Shown: positions 53,570-60,755 of the stretch, one piece after another
Position numbering within the stretch: the first letter of the stretch is position 1
How the letters are laid out: every line of letters begins with the position of its first letter
Assembly (NCBI GenBank): GCA_002389385.1
Contig: DGOK01000034.1
Span: 1 to 64,000, forward strand
Source of the DNA: Rhodospirillaceae bacterium UBA4468
GTDB taxonomy: Bacteria; Pseudomonadota; Alphaproteobacteria; Rhodospirillales; Casp-alpha2
Length of the DNA stretch: 64,000 nucleotides
Reading direction: 5' to 3'
Translations under genes and position numbers: made by a program
The notes under the pieces: generated by a model
Told to the model about the DNA's origin: nothing
The model's input: only the letters and a program-made list of their open reading frames with translations
Databases searched by the model: none

Positions 53570-55101
53570 TTGCCGCGGCTGGCTGGCGTCGTTGGCTATT
53601 CGCTTTTTCTATGGGCGCGCTGGCAGCGGCCGCACTGCCACCGTTCTATATTCTCCCTGTTTTATGGCTGTCATTCTCTGGCCTCGCATACCTTAATTTA
53701 ACAGCAAATTGTTGGCGTCAGGCTTTCTTTGAAGGATGGCTATTCGGCGTTGGCTGGTTCGGTGCAGGTTTATATTGGGTTGGGCATGCATTCCTTGTTG
53801 ATGCTGAACGTTATGTCTATTTAATGCCGTTTGCCGTGATCGGAATTGCCATTGGAATGGCAATTTTTATCGCAATTTCATCGGTTAGTGTGAACGTGAT
53901 CGCGCGTCGGTTTAAACTTGATCGGTTTTCATACGTTCTCTTATTTGCAGGATGTTGGATATTACTGGAATGGTTCCGTAGCTGGATCTTGACGGGCTTC
54001 CCATGGAATCCTCTTGGCTCAGTGTGGGGAAGCTTGCCAGAAATGATGCAAGTTGCGTCATACATAGGCACGCTTGGCTTGAGCTTCATGACGGCCGTCG
54101 TTTTTGCGGCCCCAATAATCATGGTTGCTAATGTGCGACCGGTAACGGTTAAGCCTTGGATTATGGTTCTTGCCTTGAGCCTAACTCTGCCTGCCATTTG
54201 GGGTGTGGGCGCTTGGCGTTTGAGTGCTGCACATATCGTTATGCACGACGATATATTGCTTCGCTTGGTGCAGCCCGTAATCCCGCAAGCGCTCAAATGG
54301 AAGTCAGAACTTCGTCAACAACACGTCCTAAAACAGATGGCGATGAGCAATCGAACAGCTGGCCCTGCAGGCAAGCCAACCCATGTAATTTGGGCTGAGA
54401 CCAATGTTCCATATCTTATTGATCCCAATTCACCTTTGCCCTCGTCCTTAGCTGCAGCTGTTCCCAGGCATGGTGCATTGATTTTTGGTGCGCCACGCCG
54501 AGATGAAGCGGGCAAAGTTTACAATAGTATGTTTGCTATCGATGACGAAGGTGCGGTTCAAGCAACCTTTGATAAATTTCATCTGGTCCCATTTGGCGAG
54601 TACGTTCCTTTCAGGGGAATTCTGCCGCTCGAGAAGCTTACTGCAGGACGTGGCGATTTTACCCCAGGATTTGGACCGCAGACACTTGCGATCAGAGAAT
54701 TGCCGCCGTTTGCGGCACTGATTTGTTATGAGGTGATATTTTCTGGTCAGATTGTGAACTCTGAGGTGCGGCCGGAATGGATATTGAATATTACGAATGA
54801 TGCCTGGTTTGGCCCTTCATCTGGCCCCAGGCAACACCTGGTTCAAGCTCAGTTGCGTGCAATTGAAGAAGGTCTGTCTCTTGTTCGAGTTGCGAATACA
54901 GGTATCTCAGCGGTTATTGATCCCTATGGCAGGATTATTGACCGTATAGAGCTTGATCAATCGGGTGTTTTAGATTCGCCCCTGCCCAAGCCTCTTGCGG
55001 CAACGGTATTCTCGGCTTTTGGGCAAAGAATAGGGCTTGGTATCGCAATATTCGCCATTCTAATATCGGCTGGCTTCAGTTATTTTCGAAATCGCCATTA
55101 A
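53566..55101 (+). CDS. lnt: Apolipoprotein N-acyltransferase
   Basis: Inner-membrane enzyme that adds the third acyl chain to lipoproteins. About eight hydrophobic segments, with the nitrilase-like periplasmic domain inserted before the last. The catalytic triad is visible: Glu in WAETNVPYLI, Lys in FDKFHLVPFGEYVPF and Cys in ALICYEVIFSG. 511 aa is normal. It overlaps corC by 4 bases. Confidence 0.96.
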   Translation: MIAAAGWRRWLFAFSMGALAAAALPPFYILPVLWLSFSGLAYLNLTANCWRQAFFEGWLFGVGWFGAGLYWVGHAFLVDAERYVYLMPFAVIGIAIGMAIFIAISSVSVNVIARRFKLDRFSYVLLFAGCWILLEWFRSWILTGFPWNPLGSVWGSLPEMMQVASYIGTLGLSFMTAVVFAAPIIMVANVRPVTVKPWIMVLALSLTLPAIWGVGAWRLSAAHIVMHDDILLRLVQPVIPQALKWKSELRQQHVLKQMAMSNRTAGPAGKPTHVIWAETNVPYLIDPNSPLPSSLAAAVPRHGALIFGAPRRDEAGKVYNSMFAIDDEGAVQATFDKFHLVPFGEYVPFRGILPLEKLTAGRGDFTPGFGPQTLAIRELPPFAALICYEVIFSGQIVNSEVRPEWILNITNDAWFGPSSGPRQHLVQAQLRAIEEGLSLVRVANTGISAVIDPYGRIIDRIELDQSGVLDSPLPKPLAATVFSAFGQRIGLGIAIFAILISAGFSYFRNRH

Positions 55102-55128
55102 GGATATTACTATATTATTCATTCTTGT

Positions 55129-55158
55129 TTAACGAGTGTATAGTTTTTCTCTTATAAT
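55129..55158 (+). promoter_or_regulatory. Candidate promoter of the XRE regulator gene
   Basis: A perfect -10 TATAAT (55153-55158) lies 18 bases after TTAACG (55129-55134), which matches the -35 consensus at four of six positions. It would start transcription about 40 bases before the ATG. Confidence 0.4.
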
Positions 55159-55207
55159 TTGTGTAAAAAAGACCTAAGACGCTGATATGCTTCGTTTGGA
55201 GGTCGTT

Positions 55208-55702
55208 ATGATCAAGCTACCAAGAATATTCTATAGCCCGGCTGGTATTGGGCGAGGTCGCCGACAAAGTAATTTGCCGCCGGGTACATCACATCCGGTA
55301 GACGTTCACGTGGGTAGTCGTGTTCGTTTGCGTCGTACAATGCTTGGGATGTCCCAAGAAAAACTTGGAGATGCTGTTGGGCTTACGTTCCAACAAATTC
55401 AAAAATACGAACGTGGTGCCAATCGAATAGGTTCTAGCCGACTTTATCAGTTCAGCCATATCCTTGGCGTTCCAGTTGCTTTCTTTTTTGGGGATATGCC
55501 CAGTGAAGCTCTAGAGAATACGCCAAAGCCTGCAATTGCGGGGATGTCAGATAATGATCAAGCTGGTTTAGATCAGGACCCAATGTCTTGCCAGGAAACG
55601 CTAGAACTTGTTCGTGGATATTATCGTATTCAAGATCCAAAAGTACGAAAGAAGCTTTATGAGCTCCTCCGCTCGATGGCAAATTTACCTGACGATGAGT
55701 AG
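55208..55702 (+). CDS. XRE-family helix-turn-helix regulator
   Basis: 164 aa. The HTH is at about residues 33-90: VGSRVRLRRTMLGMSQEKLG, DAVGLTFQQIQKYERGANRI and SSRLYQFSHILGVPVAFFF. The C-terminal 75 residues are polar with a helix VRGYYRIQDPKVRKKLYELL. Genes of this type lie between lnt and metK in many alphaproteobacteria. GGAGGT (55198-55203) decides the ATG at 55208. Its targets are unknown; the metK leader downstream is a possible one. Confidence 0.88.
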   Translation: MIKLPRIFYSPAGIGRGRRQSNLPPGTSHPVDVHVGSRVRLRRTMLGMSQEKLGDAVGLTFQQIQKYERGANRIGSSRLYQFSHILGVPVAFFFGDMPSEALENTPKPAIAGMSDNDQAGLDQDPMSCQETLELVRGYYRIQDPKVRKKLYELLRSMANLPDDE

Positions 55703-55755
55703 AGGCTGACGTCCGTTTCTTTAGTTTTCATTTGAAATTTATAGATTGTCTTGAC

Positions 55756-55786
55756 CGCGGGGCTTGGAATTGCCAAAAGACCCGCG
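55756..55786 (+). other. Stable stem-loop between the XRE gene and metK
   Basis: CGCGGG (55756-55761) pairs with CCCGCG (55781-55786); an inner TTGG/CCAA stem with a 5 base loop is nested inside. There is no T-run. It may end the XRE transcript, or be the first domain of the metK leader. Confidence 0.4.
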
Positions 55787-55802
55787 CAATACTTGTTGTT
55801 GT

Positions 55803-55855
55803 CGTGGATGGATTTGGACCGCTTGCCGCCACGTAAAATAAGGCGCTAAGTGGGC
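55803..55855 (+). promoter_or_regulatory. H-type pseudoknot in the metK leader, SAM-II-like riboswitch candidate
   Basis: Two helices interleave: CGTGG (55803-55807) with CCACG (55829-55833), and CCGCTT (55819-55824) with AAGTGG (55848-55853), allowing one G-U. The order P1, loop 1, P2, loop 2, P1', loop 3, P2' is a classical H-type pseudoknot, as in SAM-II riboswitches. Loop 1 has GATTT and loop 3 is A-rich and ends GGCGCT, again reminiscent of SAM-II. The start codon of metK is 68 bases later. GGGCT (55852-55856) can instead pair with AGCCC (55877-55881), which would compete with P2. Exact SAM-II consensus is not met, so this is a candidate only. Confidence 0.35.
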
Positions 55856-55922
55856 TTTGAGCGAAATCATCTCTGCAGCCCCGGGTCCAAGACGAGTGAA
55901 CACTAACTCTGGAGGGACTGAC

Positions 55923-57092
55923 ATGAGTCGATCGAATTACCTATTTACGAGTGAATCCGTATCCGAAGGCCATCCTGATAAGATTTGCGATCGGATTTCA
56001 GATGAAATTGTTGATGCATATCTTGCAGCCGATGCGAACGCGCGCGTAGCTGTCGAAACGCTGGTAACAACCAACCTTATTGTTCTTGCCGGCGAAACCC
56101 GTTGCGCAACTGAAATCTCCATAGCACGCCTTGAAGAACTTGCTCGGAACGCCGTCAAAGATATCGGTTATGATCAAGATAATTTCCATTGGGCTAATTC
56201 TGAAGTTCAAGTGCATGTTCATCCGCAGTCTGTCGATATCGCTCAAGGCGTAGATGCTGCTGGCAATAAGGACGAAGGCGCAGGCGACCAGGGCATTATG
56301 TTTGGTTATGCATGCAATGAGACAAAAAGCTTGATGCCGGCGCCTATCGATCTTTCGCATCGTATTTTGAAAGATATGGCGACAAAGCGTAAATCCGGCG
56401 AGATTTCTGGATTTGGCCCTGATTCAAAAAGTCAGGTCACATTAGAGTATGAAAACGGCAAGCCTATTCGTGCAACGTCTGTTGTTGTATCGACCCAGCA
56501 CGATGAAGGCGTTTCCCAAGATGAGATTCGTGAACTCGTACGTCCTATCGTTGAAGGTGTGTTGCCTGAAGGCTGGATGTGCCCTGAAGACGAGTTATAC
56601 GTTAATCCAACAGGCCGGTTTGTTATTGGCGGACCAGATGGTGACGCGGGTCTAACGGGACGTAAAATTATTGTGGATACCTATGGAGGTGCTGCACCAC
56701 ATGGTGGCGGTGCATTCTCAGGTAAAGATCCAACGAAGGTTGACCGGTCCGCTGCATATGCAGGTCGCTATCTTGCTAAGAACGTTGTTGCAGCAGGTCT
56801 GGCTGATAAATGCACAATCCAGCTTGCTTATGCGATTGGCGTGTCGAAGCCGTTGTCTGTTTACATCGATACGTATGGGACTGGCCAAGTAGACGAAGAT
56901 GCCATCTCAGCAGCCCTATGTGAACTTGTTGACCTGTCACCTCGTGGCATACGTGAGCATTTACAGTTAAGCCGTCCAATTTATGCGCGCACAGCAGCGT
57001 ATGGCCACTTTGGTCGTGCACCGGAAGATGATGGTGGCTTCTCATGGGAGCGGACTGATATTGCGGACGCTCTAAAGTCAGCACTTCTCTAA
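55923..57092 (+). CDS. metK: S-adenosylmethionine synthetase
   Basis: Makes SAM from methionine and ATP. The start MSRSNYLFTSESVSEGHPDK and KICDRISDEIVDAYL hold ATP and metal ligands. GAGDQGIMFGYA is signature 1, and GGGAFSGKDPTKVDRSAAYA is signature 2. 389 aa is normal. GGAGGG precedes the ATG. The leader may fold as a pseudoknot. It is followed by trmB after 25 bases. Confidence 0.97.
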   Translation: MSRSNYLFTSESVSEGHPDKICDRISDEIVDAYLAADANARVAVETLVTTNLIVLAGETRCATEISIARLEELARNAVKDIGYDQDNFHWANSEVQVHVHPQSVDIAQGVDAAGNKDEGAGDQGIMFGYACNETKSLMPAPIDLSHRILKDMATKRKSGEISGFGPDSKSQVTLEYENGKPIRATSVVVSTQHDEGVSQDEIRELVRPIVEGVLPEGWMCPEDELYVNPTGRFVIGGPDGDAGLTGRKIIVDTYGGAAPHGGGAFSGKDPTKVDRSAAYAGRYLAKNVVAAGLADKCTIQLAYAIGVSKPLSVYIDTYGTGQVDEDAISAALCELVDLSPRGIREHLQLSRPIYARTAAYGHFGRAPEDDGGFSWERTDIADALKSALL

Positions 57093-57117
57093 ATTTAGGG
57101 TATTAGGATCATCCGCG

Positions 57118-57834
57118 ATGAAAGATGGTTCAAGAGATCCACAAAAACCTATGTTTTACGGCCGGAGACGAAATCACAAGCTTCGCTCTGGTCGGCAAGT
57201 ATTGATAAATGATCTACTTCCTAAAATTCGTATTGCTGAGATAGAAGATACCAGCCAAATAGACCTTTCTGCGAGCTTTGGACGTACGGCGAAAGATGTG
57301 CGTCTTGAGATTGGTTTTGGTGCTGGTGAGCATCTTAGTGGTGACGCGTTAGCAAATCCTGACATTGATTTTATTGGCTGCGAACCTTTTATTAATGGCG
57401 TTGCGGCGTTGCTTGCAGATGTCGAGCGCCTAGAGCTTACAAACATTCGCTTGTTTGATGATGATGCGAGATTGTTGCTAGAACGATTGCCCGCTGCATG
57501 TATTTCAAAAATTTACGTCCTATTTCCAGATCCCTGGCCTAAATTACGGCATAATCGCCGCCGGTTTATTAATCAGGAAACGTTAAGTAGCCTTTCCAGA
57601 GTTGCAAAAAACGATGCCGAGTTTATTTTTGCTTCGGATCATATGGGCTATGTCTCATGGGCGCTCGTCGAAATGCAGCGTCATGCAGATTGGAAATGGA
57701 CGGCAAAGGGCTCGTCTGACTGGCGACAGCAACCAAAAGACTGGGTGCCAACACGATACGAAACGAAAGCGTTAGGAAAAGGAGATGCGCCTGCATATCT
57801 GACTTTTCGACGTCAAAATCGTGAGACAGACTAG
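57118..57834 (+). CDS. trmB: tRNA (guanine46-N7)-methyltransferase TrmB
   Basis: SAM-dependent enzyme for m7G46 in tRNA. LEIGFGAGEHLSGDALANPD is the SAM-binding motif I. IYVLFPDPWPKLRHNRRRFI is the TrmB hallmark. 238 aa with a short basic N-terminus (YGRRRNHKLRSGRQ). It follows metK as in other alphaproteobacteria and is likely cotranscribed. Confidence 0.95.
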   Translation: MKDGSRDPQKPMFYGRRRNHKLRSGRQVLINDLLPKIRIAEIEDTSQIDLSASFGRTAKDVRLEIGFGAGEHLSGDALANPDIDFIGCEPFINGVAALLADVERLELTNIRLFDDDARLLLERLPAACISKIYVLFPDPWPKLRHNRRRFINQETLSSLSRVAKNDAEFIFASDHMGYVSWALVEMQRHADWKWTAKGSSDWRQQPKDWVPTRYETKALGKGDAPAYLTFRRQNRETD

Positions 57835-57878
57835 CTAGGGCTAACGTCGCGGAAAACCTCGTTTTTGTGACAACACAC

Positions 57879-57907
57879 TTGCATTTCTAAGCTAATCTAG
57901 ATATATG
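57879..57907 (+). promoter_or_regulatory. Predicted promoter of the rimP-nusA-infB operon
   Basis: TTGCAT (57879-57884) and TATATG (57902-57907) are spaced by 17 bases. Transcription would begin near 57914, leaving a leader of about 120 bases that contains two hairpins before the rimP GTG. Confidence 0.5.
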
Positions 57908-57911
57908 ACGC

Positions 57912-57928
57912 GTGCCCTTTACGGGCAC
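57912..57928 (+). promoter_or_regulatory. First leader hairpin of the rimP operon
   Basis: GTGCCC-TTTAC-GGGCAC is a perfect 6 bp stem right at the predicted transcription start. Its GCCC strand could also pair with the GGGC inside the downstream terminator stem, giving a possible anti-terminator. Confidence 0.45.
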
Positions 57929-57960
57929 TCGTTAATCTAATGAATAAGTTTTGATTGATG

Positions 57961-57985
57961 GGTGGGCCATTGGCCCGCCTTTTTT
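57961..57985 (+). terminator. Strong intrinsic terminator inside the rimP leader
   Basis: Arms GGTGGGCC and GGCCCGCC pair over 8 positions (one G-U) around a 3 base ATT loop and are followed by TTTTTT. It is 127 bases after trmB and 52 before rimP. Either it ends trmB transcripts or, because a promoter lies upstream of it, it attenuates the rimP operon. Confidence 0.8.
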
Positions 57986-58036
57986 AGTGCCAAAAAATGA
58001 TCAAAACCGAAGTTTGAAAAGAACAAGAGGTCGTTC

Positions 58037-58540
58037 GTGAGCGAGGATATTCTTGCCGGTAGAGTTGAAGCTCTTATTGCCCCCACGATTAAAGGGATGG
58101 GCTATGATTTGGTGCGCGTATCTCTAGGCATTGGAGAAAATGCTGTTTTGCAGATAATGGCTGAGCCAGATGACGGAGGTGAAATGAACGTAGATCATTG
58201 TGCGAATATTTCACGAGCTGTATCGGCGGTTTTGGATGTAGAAGATCCGATTAAGAGTGCGTATACGTTAGAGGTAAGTTCGCCTGGGCTTGATCGACCA
58301 TTGGTTCGATTAGCCGATTATGATCGTTTTGCTGGATTTGAGGCAAAAATCCAGTTGAAGAACTTAATGGATGGGCGAAAAAAATTTAAAGGCCGCGTTG
58401 ACGGCACCGATGGAAACAATGTGTTGGTCGATATAAGCGGTGAGCAAATCAAATTTGATCATGGCGATATTGCTAAGGCGAAGCTGATCGTTACGGATGA
58501 GATGCTCGCAAAGCTAGAGGAAGAAAAGCATCATGAGTGA
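58037..58540 (+). CDS. rimP: Ribosome maturation factor RimP
   Basis: Assists late 30S assembly. 167 aa in two domains: an N-terminal alpha/beta domain (ALIAPTIKGMGYDLVRVSLG, NISRAVSAVLDVEDPIKSAY, LEVSSPGLDRPLVRLADYDR) and a C-terminal SH3-like beta domain. It starts with GTG behind AGAGG. The nusA ATG lies within its end (8 base overlap). First gene of the operon, preceded by a possible attenuator. Confidence 0.95.
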   Translation: MSEDILAGRVEALIAPTIKGMGYDLVRVSLGIGENAVLQIMAEPDDGGEMNVDHCANISRAVSAVLDVEDPIKSAYTLEVSSPGLDRPLVRLADYDRFAGFEAKIQLKNLMDGRKKFKGRVDGTDGNNVLVDISGEQIKFDHGDIAKAKLIVTDEMLAKLEEEKHHE

Positions 58541-60119
58541 AGCCGTTATGGAAGCCGGCGACGTACACGCCCGGCCTGAATTGTTGGTCGTTGCGGATAC
58601 AGTCGCACGTGACAAAGGTATTGAGCGCGAAGAAGTTTTGGAAGCTATGGAAATGGCCATCCAAAAAGCTGGCCGTTCCAAATATGGTCATGAGCATGAT
58701 ATCCGTGCCCACATTGATCGCAAAAGCGGCGAGATCATGCTTGCACGATATATTGAAGTCCTTGAGGACGGTACTGAGCGTGAAAACGAAGTCACGCAAA
58801 TGTTTCTGAGCGAGGCCGTTGGCCGCAAGCCGGATGCTACCGCTGGTGAGTTCATTGTAGATATTTTGCCTCCTATTGATTTTGGGCGGATTGCCGCACA
58901 AACAGCAAAGCAGGTTATTGTCCAAAAAGTCCGAGAAGCTGAGCGCGAGCGTCAGTTTGCTGAGTATAAAGACCGTGTTGGCGAGATCGTTAACGGCCTC
59001 GTTAAGCGTATGGAATATGGCAATGCGATTATTGATCTGGGCCGTGCAGAAGCAATTCTAAGGCGCGATGAGTCAATTCCTCGCGAGCACTTTAATAATG
59101 GCGATCGTATCCGAGCTTATATCGCTGATGTGCGCCAGGAACCTCGTGGACCACAAATTTTCTTATCGCGAACACACCCAGACTTCATGGCAAAGCTGTT
59201 TGCACAGGAAGTGCCTGAAATTTATGACGGCGTGATTGAAATTAAATCAGTTGCGCGTGACCCAGGTTCCCGTGCCAAGATTGCTGTTGTCTCTCATGAC
59301 AGCAGCATTGATCCAGTCGGTCCTTGTATCGGTATGCGTGGTTCTCGTGTTCAAGCTGTTGTTGGTGAGCTTCAGGGTGAGAAAATTGATATAATTCAAT
59401 GGTCGCCAGATTCTGCATCATTTATTGTGAACGCGTTGGCGCCTGCTGAGGTGGCAAAAGTTGTTCTTGATGAAGATAACAACAAGATCGAAGTCGTTGT
59501 CCCTGATGAACAGCTTAGCCTGGCTATTGGCCGTCGCGGTCAGAACGTACGTTTGGCCTCACAGCTATCTGGTTGGGATATCGATATTCTGACAGAAGCT
59601 GAAGAGTCTGAGCGTCGTCAAAAAGAATTCCAGGATCGCTCGAAAATGTTCGTTGATGCATTGGATGTTGACGAAGTTATTGCGCATTTATTGGTAACTG
59701 AAGGCTTTAGTACTGTTGAAGAAGTTGCTTATGTGCCTGCCGAAGATCTGACAGACATTGAAGGCTTTGATGAAGACGTTGCTGCTGAACTTCAGGCCCG
59801 TGGCCGCGCTTATTTGACGAGCCGTGAAGAAGAGATGGATACCAAGCGGAAAGAGCTCGGTGTCGAAGACGATGTTGCGGGCATCGAAGGTATCTCTGCT
59901 GCATTATTGGTAGCACTCGGCGAGAACGAGATTAAAACACGCGATGACCTTGCTGATCTTGCTGGTGACGAGCTTCTGGAAATTGCCCCTGCGGGCTCCA
60001 TGAGCATGGATCAAGCAAATGAAATCATTATGGCTGCGCGGGCACACTGGTTTGAGGATGAAGAAGTTGCTGCTGAGACACCAGCAGAAGACGCCGTTGA
60101 GTCAGAGAGTGCTGGTTAA
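58533..60119 (+). CDS. nusA: Transcription termination/antitermination factor NusA
   Basis: Binds RNA polymerase and affects pausing, termination and antitermination. The N-terminal domain is followed by S1 (GEIVNGLVKRMEYGNAIIDL) and two KH domains (CIGMRGSRVQAVVGELQGEK and LAIGRRGQNVRLASQLSGWD). Two helix-hairpin-helix acidic repeats follow, containing LTDIEGFDEDVAAELQARGR and IEGISAALLVALGENEIKTR. 528 aa is full length. NusA is known to act on its own operon leader in other bacteria, which fits the terminator upstream of rimP. Confidence 0.96.
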   Translation: MSEAVMEAGDVHARPELLVVADTVARDKGIEREEVLEAMEMAIQKAGRSKYGHEHDIRAHIDRKSGEIMLARYIEVLEDGTERENEVTQMFLSEAVGRKPDATAGEFIVDILPPIDFGRIAAQTAKQVIVQKVREAERERQFAEYKDRVGEIVNGLVKRMEYGNAIIDLGRAEAILRRDESIPREHFNNGDRIRAYIADVRQEPRGPQIFLSRTHPDFMAKLFAQEVPEIYDGVIEIKSVARDPGSRAKIAVVSHDSSIDPVGPCIGMRGSRVQAVVGELQGEKIDIIQWSPDSASFIVNALAPAEVAKVVLDEDNNKIEVVVPDEQLSLAIGRRGQNVRLASQLSGWDIDILTEAEESERRQKEFQDRSKMFVDALDVDEVIAHLLVTEGFSTVEEVAYVPAEDLTDIEGFDEDVAAELQARGRAYLTSREEEMDTKRKELGVEDDVAGIEGISAALLVALGENEIKTRDDLADLAGDELLEIAPAGSMSMDQANEIIMAARAHWFEDEEVAAETPAEDAVESESAG

Positions 60120-60140
60120 TTAAGCAGACGATTAGGATTT

Positions 60141-60755
60141 ATGACTGCATTGGCTGAAATGACGAAATCGAAGGCGAGTGAGCCGGAGCGCCGATGTCTG
60201 GCAACGGGCGATAGAACGCCTAAGTTTGGGTTACTTCGCTTTGTTGTCAGTCCAGATGGTGAAGTCGTCCCTGATTTAGGTGAACGGTTATCTGGTCGGG
60301 GTCTTTGGTTGAGTTCTGATAGAGATGCTTTGAAGACGGCCGTTGATAAAAAATTGTTCGCTCGAGCGGCGAAAGCGGAAGTTACGGTACCTAGCGATAT
60401 CGCCGATCGTATTGAGACAATGTTGATGAAGCGGTGTCAGGATATTATCGGGTTAGCGCGTCGTTCAGATTTGTTGGTTATTGGTTTTGATCGTGTACTT
60501 GAAGTGCTGGACCGTCGAAGTGTTGGATTGGTTGTGATTGCGACAGATGCAGGTGGTGGACGCCGAGATATTATGGCGGCCGCAGAGGATCTTCCTGTTG
60601 TGAGTGGAATGACGTATAGTGAGATGGGTGAAGCCGCCGGAAAAGGTGTGGTGTCGTTTATGACGATTTTGCGTGGTGGACTAGCTAAGTCGTTACATCG
60701 AGAATGTGAGAGATTGACCGGTTTTAGACCGGTGGAAATGGACGGAAGAAAATGA
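60141..60755 (+). CDS. YlxR-like RNA-binding protein with L7Ae-type C-terminal domain
   Basis: 204 aa. The N-terminal DUF448/YlxR domain has ERRCLATGDRTPKFGLLRFV and LSGRGLWLSSDRDALKTAVD. The C-terminal half (DIIGLARRSDLLVIGFDRVL) resembles L7Ae/YlxQ-type RNA-binding folds. Fusions of this kind lie between nusA and infB in alphaproteobacteria. Its exact function is not known; an RNA or nucleoid role is inferred. Its stop overlaps the infB start (ATGA). Confidence 0.9.
   Translation: MTALAEMTKSKASEPERRCLATGDRTPKFGLLRFVVSPDGEVVPDLGERLSGRGLWLSSDRDALKTAVDKKLFARAAKAEVTVPSDIADRIETMLMKRCQDIIGLARRSDLLVIGFDRVLEVLDRRSVGLVVIATDAGGGRRDIMAAAEDLPVVSGMTYSEMGEAAGKGVVSFMTILRGGLAKSLHRECERLTGFRPVEMDGRK

Noticed and set aside
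55787..55922. Known SAM/SAH riboswitch of Rhodobacterales metK
   Set aside because: Its conserved GCTTCC...TTGGAGCA pairing is not present; only the general pseudoknot layout fits SAM-II.
57835..58036. tRNA (metY-like) gene before rimP
   Set aside because: No T-loop GTTCRA motif or cloverleaf is present; the region is explained by a promoter and two hairpins.
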